This document shows, piece by piece, positions 1 through 8,772 of a stretch of DNA of 64,000 bases (positions within the stretch are counted from its first letter, which is position 1; the number at the start of each line of letters is the position of its first letter). Under the pieces are notes generated by a model. The model made no database searches and was not told the DNA's origin. It saw only the letters and a program-made list of their open reading frames with translations. A program made the translations under genes and the position numbers. The stretch covers positions 2,154,001 to 2,218,000 of the forward strand of contig NZ_CP011266.1 of NCBI RefSeq assembly GCF_001477655.1. The letters run 5' to 3'. Origin of the DNA: Methanobrevibacter millerae. GTDB taxonomy: Archaea > Methanobacteriota > Methanobacteria > Methanobacteriales > Methanobacteriaceae.

Positions 1-3000
1 GGCATGATAATAGAAACCAATGGTTTAAACTCATTATTTTGAGATTTATTTTTTAAATAATTAGCAATATTATCCATGATTAAAAAACATCTATTTTCAT
101 ATTCTGTAAAAGGAGCATGAATTATTGGAGAAAGATATGAATTAACTAAAAATTGACTGAAATTTAGAATTGAATCATTTTTAATTTCAGAATTTAAAAA
201 CGGTTTATCATCAATAATTTCTTTAGATGAATTATCACCAGAAATTGAATAAAGTTCTGAAAAACAACGAGTAATATTAATAATCATATTTTTTATATTT
301 TCATCAGGATAATGAAGTTTTCTTATAATCTCATAATATTTTTCTGACGAAAACAAATTGAAAAGCCCAGAATAAGAATACTGATTAAAATACATAGGAA
401 TATCATATGTATGATAATATTCATTAACTAAAGAACCAAAATTATTACTATCCAAAAGAACAGGAACACACATCTCCTTAGATTGGAAAATTACATCATA
501 AAAACCTGAAAATTTATTAATAAGCACAACAAAATCCGGATTAATATCATGAGAAATATTTGAAAAGCGATTAATATCAAATAATCCATGATAAACACCA
601 TACTCATCCAAATTTGAATTATCTGATAAGAAATGCAAATCCAAATAATTATTTAAATCTTCTTTTTTAAGATTATCGATTAATTTGATGCCTATTTCAT
701 CAATATCCCCAACAAATAATAATGTTAAACTAATATTATCCTTATTAAATATATCAATAAGTTTATTATTTAATTTTGGAAAATCAATATATTTTACTAC
801 ACCATTAGAATTATTTAAAAAGGGATTATAATCCATAGATTCATTTTTATCTATTATCAGATTAGAGTTACTTAATAATTCAGAAACATTAACCTGCCAA
901 TTACTCCAAATATTCCTAAAAATATTACTATTACACTTTTTGAAATCACAATGAATAAAACAAGAATTTCCATTAAAAGGACATATTAGATAATCATTAT
1001 TACAATTTAATACCCGATTAATATTAAGCAAGTTACTAATATCCAATAAATCAAAAGAGTTATTTTTAAAATTAATTATATGAATAATATTGATATTTAA
1101 TAAAAATAATATATTAAAATAAAAATCTCTAAATAGTTCATTTCTCAATTCATTATTTTCAATATTTAATTTTAAATCCCATTTTTGAATTAAATTAAAG
1201 TTATCCCAAAGTTTAAAACCATCACCATTAGAAGTTAAGAAATAACAATCATAATATAACAAAGAATAATAACCCATGTAATCTTTAAAAGAACAAAATT
1301 CTTCCTCAGTCAATATATATAGTATTCTATTAGACAAAGTATAATCTCTTTTATCCAAAATTGCCAAATCCAAATCACGTTTGAAATCCTCATAAACAGA
1401 AGATTTTAAAAATTTATTCAATTTTAATTCAGAACAAAAATCATTAACATGATTATCAAATAAATGATAGTTATCTTCAAAAAATACATTATCATGATAA
1501 ATATAAGTAGAATCATCAATAACATGAAGACCTTTATGAATTGGTAAATAACAAGAACTATTCTTTGAATCAAAAACAAAAAACTTTTTATTGAATAAGA
1601 ATTCTTTAGAAAAATTAAACTTAACATAAATACAAAAAGCATCTGAAATTGAAGAATATATTAAATCATGATTTGAAGATTTTCTTAAAAAAGTATTAAT
1701 TCCATTGGTCACCAGCATATAATCATTATAATCAGATGCCTCTGAAAATGGAAAAATATCACTCATAAAATTAGAACATGGTGAAACAAAACCAATTTTT
1801 TGATTAGAATATGCTTTAACAATTAGTTTTGTTAACCAATTATAAGAAACTTCAGTATATGAATTTAACAAGACAAAATCACTATTTAAACCCAAAATGA
1901 ATTCATCAATATCCTCAAATAAAATATCATCATTACTATAAATTATTTCTATATTTTCTTTAAATAATAACTCACAATCATTAAATTCTTTTTCAAACAA
2001 ATTTTTATCTATAAAAATTATTAAATTAAATGAATTAAAAGTATTATTAAAAATAGATTCAATACAATCAAAAATTTTATCAGAATAATTATGAATAGGC
2101 AATATAATATATACATCATTATTTAAATTATCAATAATTCTGGAAATATCCTCATTTAAAAATTGATTATTTGAAAATGACCAGCAATTTGTCTTTAATC
2201 CCTTTTCTTTTCCAATTAAAAAATAATGGGTCAGAGGATTCCACAATTTTGTATCAACTAAATATTTAGTAGTATAATATTTATTTGAAAAACTAATTGA
2301 AGGATTTCTATAGTCAGTATAATAACCATATTTAGAATAATGATAAATTGGATTTAAATTTGCATCACGAACATCTTGATTTGTAGATAAATAATATTCA
2401 GAATCCAATAAATCAGATTTTTTAATAATGAATTCATTGATTTCGAAGTTATCCGCATCGATATTATCCTTAAAAAATGAAAATTCAATACCATATAATA
2501 AATAAAAAACAAAAGGATTTAAACCAAATTTATTAATAAACTCATCTTTTGGGGAAATATAATCTTTAAAGTCATTAAATGGAATACAATTTTCATCAAC
2601 ACCAAAAGTAAGATAATGATCAATAGGAGATAAACCACAATTTAAAACATCAGGATATGATCCTATATAAAATTCCTCATCAAAAAGTCCTGATTGCTCT
2701 ACTATAGATTTACTTTGATTAACAAGAAAAGTGTTAAACGATGAAGAAATTTCATTATCATAATATTCCATCACTTTTTCATATAATAAATTAGATTTAT
2801 TCCGTTTATTTGAATTTAATACATTTAACCAATTATCTATTAAATTTTTAATAGTATAATTCATTTTAACATCCTTTATCGCATTGTAAAGAATAGATTG
2901 TCTTAAATCAAAATTATTTATTAATTTCAGTAAATTTTCCTCCCACTGCTCCGTAGTATTATTCTCTACCAACATACCATTTTTTTCATGAATAATTGCT

Positions 3001-3899
3001 TTTGAATAGGGACCAACATCACTATAAATGGCTGGAACATTTAATGCCGTGTACTCCAAATATTTAAGTTCACTTTTACTTAAATTAATTTTATCCTCTT
3101 TGACTAAAGGCGCGATTGCAATATCCCAATCGACCGCATCTTGTAACCATGGAACAAAATCCGGATAATATGATTTATCCGAAGGAACTCTAATAATATT
3201 AATACCCTCAATATCTTCAGTTGTACCTTCGATAATCTCAAATATTACTTTTTTATCAGATAGACTACTTTGAATATTTTTAATTGCATCAATAATTATT
3301 TTTAAATCTTTAGTATGTGTTCTTGTACCCATATATCCAATTTTAATAATATGTGAATCATCATGCAATTTAGAATTAAAATCAAGTTCCCAATAATCAG
3401 ATAATGCATTAGGAATAACGACAACATTATCATTAAAAGCATCCATTTGAATCTTCAAAACATCTGTGGAAACAGTAATACAATCAGCATTCTGAGCCAA
3501 AAAACGCATAGCTGGAATTTTATGAACAAATTTATGATAAATAGGAGATGATTTTTCCATATTAATAATATCATCATCAATTTCAAAAATTAATTTAACT
3601 CCAAATAATTTACATTTATCAACCAGTAATTTAGTAAACTCCCAATCAAGAACATCTCTTTGAACAATAACAATATCCAAAAGTAAAAAATCAGATTCTA
3701 AATCTTGTTTAAATTTAACAAAATCCCTTTCATCAATCACATAAGGTTCAAAATCTTTACAAATATTGCTAAATGGAGAAAAAATCCTAATATAATTACT
3801 AGCAATATAATTTCCTTGTGTAATTAATCCAACATTCTGCTTATAATCATTAACATATTCAAATTCAGAATATCTTTTTATTCTATTTTCATATCTCAT
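1..3899 (-). CDS. Giant multi-domain glycosyltransferase (partial, C-terminus beyond window)
   Basis: The frame is open for about 1299 codons from the ATG at 3899 and leaves the window. Residues about 1-370 form a GT4-like GT-B domain (EIDDDI, VTVST, VIPNAL, then SELKYLEYTALNVPAIYS). At about 410-560 there are repeats of the pattern D-x-x-[FY]-Y ... PDV ... L-[NS]-P-x-x-HY-x-x-x-G. A GT2-like domain starts near 593 (YIILPIHNYSDKIFDC). A degenerate GT-B-like part lies near 1050-1200, and another GT2 domain begins at the edge (LVSIIMP). It probably adds several sugars to a cell-surface glycan, acting in the cytoplasm. It is divergent from the gene at 4142, and its N-terminus is paralogous to the gene at 5805. 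The acceptor is unknown. Confidence 0.85.
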   Translation of the reverse strand, partial: MRYENRIKRYSEFEYVNDYKQNVGLITQGNYIASNYIRIFSPFSNICKDFEPYVIDERDFVKFKQDLESDFLLLDIVIVQRDVLDWEFTKLLVDKCKLFGVKLIFEIDDDIINMEKSSPIYHKFVHKIPAMRFLAQNADCITVSTDVLKIQMDAFNDNVVVIPNALSDYWELDFNSKLHDDSHIIKIGYMGTRTHTKDLKIIIDAIKNIQSSLSDKKVIFEIIEGTTEDIEGINIIRVPSDKSYYPDFVPWLQDAVDWDIAIAPLVKEDKINLSKSELKYLEYTALNVPAIYSDVGPYSKAIIHEKNGMLVENNTTEQWEENLLKLINNFDLRQSILYNAIKDVKMNYTIKNLIDNWLNVLNSNKRNKSNLLYEKVMEYYDNEISSSFNTFLVNQSKSIVEQSGLFDEEFYIGSYPDVLNCGLSPIDHYLTFGVDENCIPFNDFKDYISPKDEFINKFGLNPFVFYLLYGIEFSFFKDNIDADNFEINEFIIKKSDLLDSEYYLSTNQDVRDANLNPIYHYSKYGYYTDYRNPSISFSNKYYTTKYLVDTKLWNPLTHYFLIGKEKGLKTNCWSFSNNQFLNEDISRIIDNLNNDVYIILPIHNYSDKIFDCIESIFNNTFNSFNLIIFIDKNLFEKEFNDCELLFKENIEIIYSNDDILFEDIDEFILGLNSDFVLLNSYTEVSYNWLTKLIVKAYSNQKIGFVSPCSNFMSDIFPFSEASDYNDYMLVTNGINTFLRKSSNHDLIYSSISDAFCIYVKFNFSKEFLFNKKFFVFDSKNSSCYLPIHKGLHVIDDSTYIYHDNVFFEDNYHLFDNHVNDFCSELKLNKFLKSSVYEDFKRDLDLAILDKRDYTLSNRILYILTEEEFCSFKDYMGYYSLLYYDCYFLTSNGDGFKLWDNFNLIQKWDLKLNIENNELRNELFRDFYFNILFLLNINIIHIINFKNNSFDLLDISNLLNINRVLNCNNDYLICPFNGNSCFIHCDFKKCNSNIFRNIWSNWQVNVSELLSNSNLIIDKNESMDYNPFLNNSNGVVKYIDFPKLNNKLIDIFNKDNISLTLLFVGDIDEIGIKLIDNLKKEDLNNYLDLHFLSDNSNLDEYGVYHGLFDINRFSNISHDINPDFVVLINKFSGFYDVIFQSKEMCVPVLLDSNNFGSLVNEYYHTYDIPMYFNQYSYSGLFNLFSSEKYYEIIRKLHYPDENIKNMIINITRCFSELYSISGDNSSKEIIDDKPFLNSEIKNDSILNFSQFLVNSYLSPIIHAPFTEYENRCFLIMDNIANYLKNKSQNNEFKPLVSIIM

Positions 3900-3992
3900 A
3901 ATAACTCCAATAATGATAATTTTTATTGTATAAATGTTAAAAATCCTAATAAAAAATTAATTTTATTATTAATATATTTTTATAAATTAAAC

Positions 3993-4132
3993 TATAAATA
4001 GATATGTTAATATAATGAAATAATATAATTATAATCAATACGGACGATATTAAATTTTAAGGTATAAATAGATATGTTAATATAATGAAATAATATGATT
4101 ATAATCAATACGGACGATATTAAATTTTAAGG
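3993..4132 (+). repeat. Perfect 70-bp tandem repeat (two copies) in the promoter region
   Basis: Positions 3993-4062 and 4063-4132 are direct head-to-tail copies differing at one base (TAATATAATT versus TAATATGATT). Each begins with TATAAATA and ends with TTAAATTTTAAGG. In the second copy the closing AAGG runs into GAGGAT, the ribosome binding site of the gene at 4142. The duplication therefore copies a whole promoter and 5' leader. Confidence 0.95.
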
Positions 4133-4139
4133 AGGATAA
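4063..4139 (+). promoter_or_regulatory. Promoter and ribosome binding site of the GT4 gene (second copy)
   Basis: TATAAATA at 4063-4070 fits an archaeal TATA box, with AAGGAGGAT at about 4129-4137 just upstream of the ATG at 4142. An identical TATA motif 70 bp upstream (3993-4000) could give a second start site. The element is recognised by motif only; no start site can be mapped from sequence. Confidence 0.6.
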
Positions 4140-4141
4140 AA

Positions 4142-5797
4142 ATGAAAATAGGAAAACCCATTCAAAAAAAAATTCTGAAAAATAATAAAGAATATAATTT
4201 TTATAAAGAAGAATATGAAAAATATATTTTAAAATATCAAAATTTAATTAAAAATCTTGATGAAAAAAACAACAAAAAAATAGTAATGTATGAAAATTCT
4301 TTGTCAAAAATTAATGAATTAATGATAAAAACCGATAATCTTCAAAAACAATTACCTCTTCTTGAAAAAGCATTGGAAGAAATAAAAAATGTTGATAAAA
4401 TATACAAAGTTAATGAATTAATTAATATTATTAACACACTAAAAATGAATGAAAAAATAGTAAAAGAAGAAAATAAATACCTAAAAAATACAATAAAAGA
4501 ATTACGTGATACCAATAAAAAATATGAAGATAAGTTAAATAACTCAGAAAATTTACTAAATAAAGAAAATAATTTTTATAAAAAAGAATATGAAAATATT
4601 CTTAAAAGAGAAGAAGAATACCATAATATAATAAATAAACTGTTAGAAAATAATTTAATTAGTATCCAAGAAAAACAAAAGTTATATGAGAATATTATAA
4701 AAGAATATAAATTGCAAAAATTAAATATTGCATATGTACTATCCGGATTTCCAACACTTTCAGAAACATTTGTTATTAATGAACTCAGATGGTTAGTAAA
4801 ACATGGATATAATGTGAAAGTTTTATGTTATAATAATCCACCAAACCCCATCAAATTAGATTTTAATTTAGAAGTCATACGTTTTGATAAAAGTGGAAAT
4901 CCCGCTGAAAATTTAGAAAAATTATTAATCGAACATGATATAAACTTAATTCATTCCCATTTTGTATTTCCTACAGGAACATTATACACATATCCTATTG
5001 CAACCAAACTTAAAATTCCATTTACATTATTTGCACATGCATTTGATATTTTTGTTAAAGAAAATGATAAGAAAAATAATATTTCAGAAATTTCAAAATC
5101 AAAATATTGTAAAGGAATATTCACATTAAGTAACTATCATAAAAATTATTTAATGAGTCGTGATGTTCCAGAAAATAAGATTATATTAACAAGACAAGCT
5201 ACAGAATACCAAATCCACCCATTAAAAGAAAAAAATAGAAAAATAAAAAAAATAGTGTCTATTTCAAGATTTGTTGAAAAAAAAGGAATAGATATTCTTA
5301 TTGAAACTGCAAAAATACTTGAAAATGAAAATTATGAATTTTCTATATATGGATTTGGTATTTTAGAAGATGAACTAAAAAAACAAATTAAAAAATTAAA
5401 ATTAAAAAATATTAAGGTTAAAGGAAGTTTAGAAAATCCTAAAGAAGTAAAAAAAGTATTTGATACATCAGATTTATTAGTATCTCCATGCAGAATTGCA
5501 AAAAATGGAGATCGAGATGGAATTCCAACAGTAATGTTTGAATCAATGGCATATGGAGTTCCTGTTTTAACAACTAATGTTTCAGCGATACCTGAAGTAA
5601 TAATTGATGGTAAAAATGGATTCTTAGTAAAACCAAACAATCCTTATGAACTCGCTAGGAAAATTAGAGAAATAAACTCAAAAAGTCCAGAAGAAATTGT
5701 AAAAATAAGAAAAAACGCACAATTTGATGTTCAGAATATTTCAAGTATTAAAAAAACAATGACGACATTATTAAATACATGGTCTACTACAAACTAA
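4142..5797 (+). CDS. GT4 glycosyltransferase with N-terminal coiled coil
   Basis: This is a 551-residue protein. Residues 1-190 are Lys/Glu/Asn-rich with heptad character and look like a long coiled coil. From about 195 a GT4 (GT-B) domain begins with LNIAYVLSGFPTLSETFV, typical of exopolysaccharide GT4 enzymes. The sugar-nucleotide half carries SRFVEKKGIDIL and GIPTVMFESMAYGVPVLTT followed by IPEVI-DGKNGFLV, the usual EX7E-type region. It probably transfers a sugar from a nucleotide donor to a surface glycan. The ATG at 4142 follows a strong AAGGAGG. The next gene starts 7 bases downstream, so the two are probably co-transcribed. Confidence 0.85.
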   Translation: MKIGKPIQKKILKNNKEYNFYKEEYEKYILKYQNLIKNLDEKNNKKIVMYENSLSKINELMIKTDNLQKQLPLLEKALEEIKNVDKIYKVNELINIINTLKMNEKIVKEENKYLKNTIKELRDTNKKYEDKLNNSENLLNKENNFYKKEYENILKREEEYHNIINKLLENNLISIQEKQKLYENIIKEYKLQKLNIAYVLSGFPTLSETFVINELRWLVKHGYNVKVLCYNNPPNPIKLDFNLEVIRFDKSGNPAENLEKLLIEHDINLIHSHFVFPTGTLYTYPIATKLKIPFTLFAHAFDIFVKENDKKNNISEISKSKYCKGIFTLSNYHKNYLMSRDVPENKIILTRQATEYQIHPLKEKNRKIKKIVSISRFVEKKGIDILIETAKILENENYEFSIYGFGILEDELKKQIKKLKLKNIKVKGSLENPKEVKKVFDTSDLLVSPCRIAKNGDRDGIPTVMFESMAYGVPVLTTNVSAIPEVIIDGKNGFLVKPNNPYELARKIREINSKSPEEIVKIRKNAQFDVQNISSIKKTMTTLLNTWSTTN

Positions 5798-5804
5798 ATA
5801 AATA

Positions 5805-7405
5805 GTGATTAATATGTTTAAATACTTAAATAAATATACAAACACCAAGACAGAATATGAATTAAATAGAATAGGAGTTTTTATTAAAGATTATAGTGTT
5901 TCTGCTGATATTAGATTATTATATATTTTTAATGAAATTTCAAAAAAATATGGATACTCATTCAATATTATTGAAGGTAAAGATTTACTAGCTGTTGAAA
6001 AAGATTTATTGAATAATGAATTTTTTTTTGATACAATCATTATACAGCGAAATGCACTTGATCAAAACACAGACGTTAAATCAAACTTATTTGATTTAAT
6101 AGTTAAATATTCTAAAAAAAATAAAATTAAAATTGTTTATGAAATAGACGATGATTTATTAAATATAGATAAAAGTAACCCAGGATATCAGTATTATATG
6201 AGTATAAAAAGTAAAATGGAATATTTAATTAAAAATTCAGATGTTGTTACAGTTTCGACAAAAACACTCCAAAAAACATTATATCCCCTTAACAAAAATA
6301 TTATTGTCATACCAAATAGATTAATTGATTCTTGGTTTGATTTTGTCCCATCTAAAAAATTTAAAAATAAAAATCAAATAATTATTGGATATATGGGAAC
6401 AATTTACCATTCATGGGATTTACCATTATTAGAGACTGCAATAAATAATGTTAAAAAATATTTTTTAAAGAAAAATAAAGAAGTAGTTTTTGAACTAGTG
6501 GGAGGTACTGATCAAGAGTTAAAATGGGCTAAAAAAATTGATGTTCCCCCAAAAAATAATCGATACATCAAATTTGTACCTTGGCTTAAAAGTATTGTAA
6601 ATTGGGATATTGCTGTTGCACCATTAGAAGAAAGTGCAATTAATTACAATAAAAGTGAGCTTAAATATTTAGAATATACTGGACTTAATGTTCCTGGAAT
6701 ATACAGTGCAATAGGACCTTATAAAGAAAAAGTCGTTCATAAGAATACTGGATTATTAATCAAAAATAATACTCCTGAAGAATGGGAGAGAAATATTATA
6801 CGACTTATTGAAGATAAAGAACTCCAAAAAAATATTTTAAAGAATTCTAAAAAAGATATTGAAGATAATTATTTAATAAATTTTTCTATAAACCAATGGA
6901 TGGATATATTAACTGAAGATTATAATATTAAAAAGGATTCATCTAATAAATATCAAAGTACGATACAAAATATTAAAAATAAGTATTTGAATACTAATGA
7001 AAAATTAAAAATACTCGAAATAACCCATCAAAACAACCAAATTAATCCAAGTCAAATATTAACTAAAGAAAACTGGAAATATGAAAAAATTTTCTTTGAG
7101 AACGATATTGAAAATAATCATATTATGTATTTAGATAAATTAAAAACAATTGAAAATAATAGTGTTGATATAATAATTTCTCTTGAATTTTTTAAAATAA
7201 TTCCTTTTTTTGGTTATTAATAACAGAATATGAAAGAATACTTAAAGATACTGGCCAGTTATTTATTACATTTTCAAATTCAAATCAACCAATTAAATTA
7301 ACCCAAAATGGCATTGGAATCTTTGCAAAAAATAATAACTTAAAAATTATAAAATTAGAAGAAAAAAATGGAAAAACATTTATTATATTAAAAAAAATTA
7401 AATAA
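5805..7405 (+). pseudogene. GT4-like glycosyltransferase fused to a methyltransferase-like tail, split by a frameshift at T7
   Basis: The upstream frame (5805-7220, 471 aa) has a GT-B domain: VYEIDDDLLNID, VTVSTKTL, VIPNRL, GYMGTIYHSWD, then SELKYLEYTGLNVPGIYS. It is a paralogue of the first domain of the gene at 1-3899. The tail resembles the end of a class I SAM methyltransferase (SVDIIISLEFF) and then stops at 7218-7220. After the T tract at 7205-7211, the -1 frame continues as FFWLLITEYERILKDTGQLF and ends at TAA 7403-7405, the expected 'YERILKDGG' continuation. One extra T, or a -1 slip on T TTT TTT, gives a single 533-aa protein. It could be a pseudogene, a phase-variable gene, a programmed frameshift or a sequencing error. 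Confidence 0.75.
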
Positions 7406-7412
7406 TTATAAT

Positions 7413-7925
7413 TTAATAATTAAACTTATAATTATGTCTCAAAGACTCAATGAGAAATATTACAGTATCAACAGTTTCATTATATGAAGAATAATCATAT
7501 CCTGACACACTAATTGTGAAACGATGACCATATTGATCAAAAATAAAAGAAGAATCATTTATTATTGAATTGGAATCTTGACGTTGGAAAAAAACAGAAT
7601 AAACAGTAGTATTTCCAATATTTAAAGTTCCATTACGCAAAATAGTCATATCAGAGTGATTTTCAAGATAATCCATCCGATGTTTATAGTCATTATCCTG
7701 ACGTATATCGTCATAGGTAATTAGAACCCTACCAATTTCTGGATTATTTAATTTAACATATTGATCATCAGAACTTAATAAATCGAAATTTTTAGGAATT
7801 GAAAAAGTATAATCCTTAAAATTAACAGATGCACCACCAATAATATCTGAAGAATTTGAAATCAAAAATAAATTAACAGAACAGATTAAAATTATTACAA
7901 TGATTAATAAATATCTTTTATCCAT
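7413..7925 (-). CDS. Small membrane-anchored or exported hypothetical protein
   Basis: The 170-residue product starts with KR and a long hydrophobic stretch (residues 6-24, LLIIVIILICSVNLFLI), a signal or anchor segment. The rest is soluble and rich in Asp, Asn, Ser and Tyr, with FKDYTFSIPKNFDLLSSDD and several possible N-glycosylation sequons (NGT, NTT, NDS, NET). This layout resembles small secreted PsbP-like proteins found in methanogens, but no enzymatic motif is visible and no function is assigned. It lies 9 bases downstream of the methyltransferase at 7935 and may share its transcript. Confidence 0.65.
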   Translation of the reverse strand: MDKRYLLIIVIILICSVNLFLISNSSDIIGGASVNFKDYTFSIPKNFDLLSSDDQYVKLNNPEIGRVLITYDDIRQDNDYKHRMDYLENHSDMTILRNGTLNIGNTTVYSVFFQRQDSNSIINDSSFIFDQYGHRFTISVSGYDYSSYNETVDTVIFLIESLRHNYKFNY

Positions 7926-7934
7926 AGTTTACCC

Positions 7935-8546
7935 TTATTTTTTGATTACATCAATTATTTCATCAATTTTATTCTCTAAATTAAATATTCTATCATCCAA
8001 ATTAGTTGATGGAATATCAAGAATTTCTTTTTTCTTAGCAACTAAACAAGTATCATGCCAAGGATTAGATTCTTCTGAATTATTTGTTGAAACATGAATA
8101 ACTTCAAAATTAACATAATATGCCAAAGCTTTCATACCATCTTCAAAAAACCTATAAGAATCACTATCAGATGAACCATGAATAGGACCTGAACTTGGAG
8201 CAATAATACAACAAAAACCACCAGGTTTTAAAATCCTATCAATTTCGCTCATCGTTAACCAAAAAAATCCCAAATGTTCAAACAATTGACCTGAAATTAC
8301 TACATCATAAGAATTATTTTCAATTTCTGGAAAATTATAAATATCATCGACTAAAATATCAACATTATTACCATTTTTAAAGTCAAGCCCTTCATATACC
8401 CATTTATTAATATTAAAAATTGATTTATAATTATAATTATTACCACTTGTGTCAAGAGATCCAATATCTAAAATTTTCAAATAATTTTTTTCATTAAGAA
8501 AATTTTCTTTAAACCATTTCATTTTTTCATAACTACTTTTATGCAT
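7935..8546 (-). CDS. Class I SAM-dependent methyltransferase (Methyltransf_11 type)
   Basis: A 203-aa protein starting MHKSSYEKMKWF. Motif I is ILDIGSLDTSG (about residues 27-37), acidic residues follow (GLDFKNGNNVDILVDDIY), then YDVVISGQLFEHLGFFW and the post-motif ILKPGGFCCIIAPS. The C-terminus is a short coiled coil. The family methylates small molecules or sugars using S-adenosylmethionine; next to glycosyltransferases, sugar O-methylation is a reasonable inference. Very close paralogues lie at 17880-18488 and 18504-19019, suggesting local duplication followed by IS scattering. The substrate is unknown. Confidence 0.85.
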   Translation of the reverse strand: MHKSSYEKMKWFKENFLNEKNYLKILDIGSLDTSGNNYNYKSIFNINKWVYEGLDFKNGNNVDILVDDIYNFPEIENNSYDVVISGQLFEHLGFFWLTMSEIDRILKPGGFCCIIAPSSGPIHGSSDSDSYRFFEDGMKALAYYVNFEVIHVSTNNSEESNPWHDTCLVAKKKEILDIPSTNLDDRIFNLENKIDEIIDVIKK

Positions 8547-8772
8547 AATATGAACCCAAACAAATATTTTAAAATAGCAACTTTCTCAATATATTTATTT
8601 AAGAAACATCATAAAATTTAGCATTATAAATTTAAAATGAACATGAGATAATAATTTAATATGAAATTCAAAAAATAATTCATTAAATTTAAAGCAATGA
8701 AATTTAATAAATAAATATACCATTATAGTAATATATATAGTTAGGACATATTTAAAATTAACTAAAATTAGG
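8547..8772. other. Intergenic region upstream of the methyltransferase
   Basis: AT-rich non-coding DNA. It should carry the promoter of the leftward methyltransferase gene. The last nine bases (8764-8772, AAAATTAGG) are the left target-site duplication of the following insertion sequence. No other gene is seen here. Confidence 0.5.

Noticed and set aside
1424-1642. 72-codon frame on the minus strand inside the giant glycosyltransferase.
   Set aside because: It lies in another frame of a gene with continuous domain-level similarity; low-complexity Ile/Leu composition.
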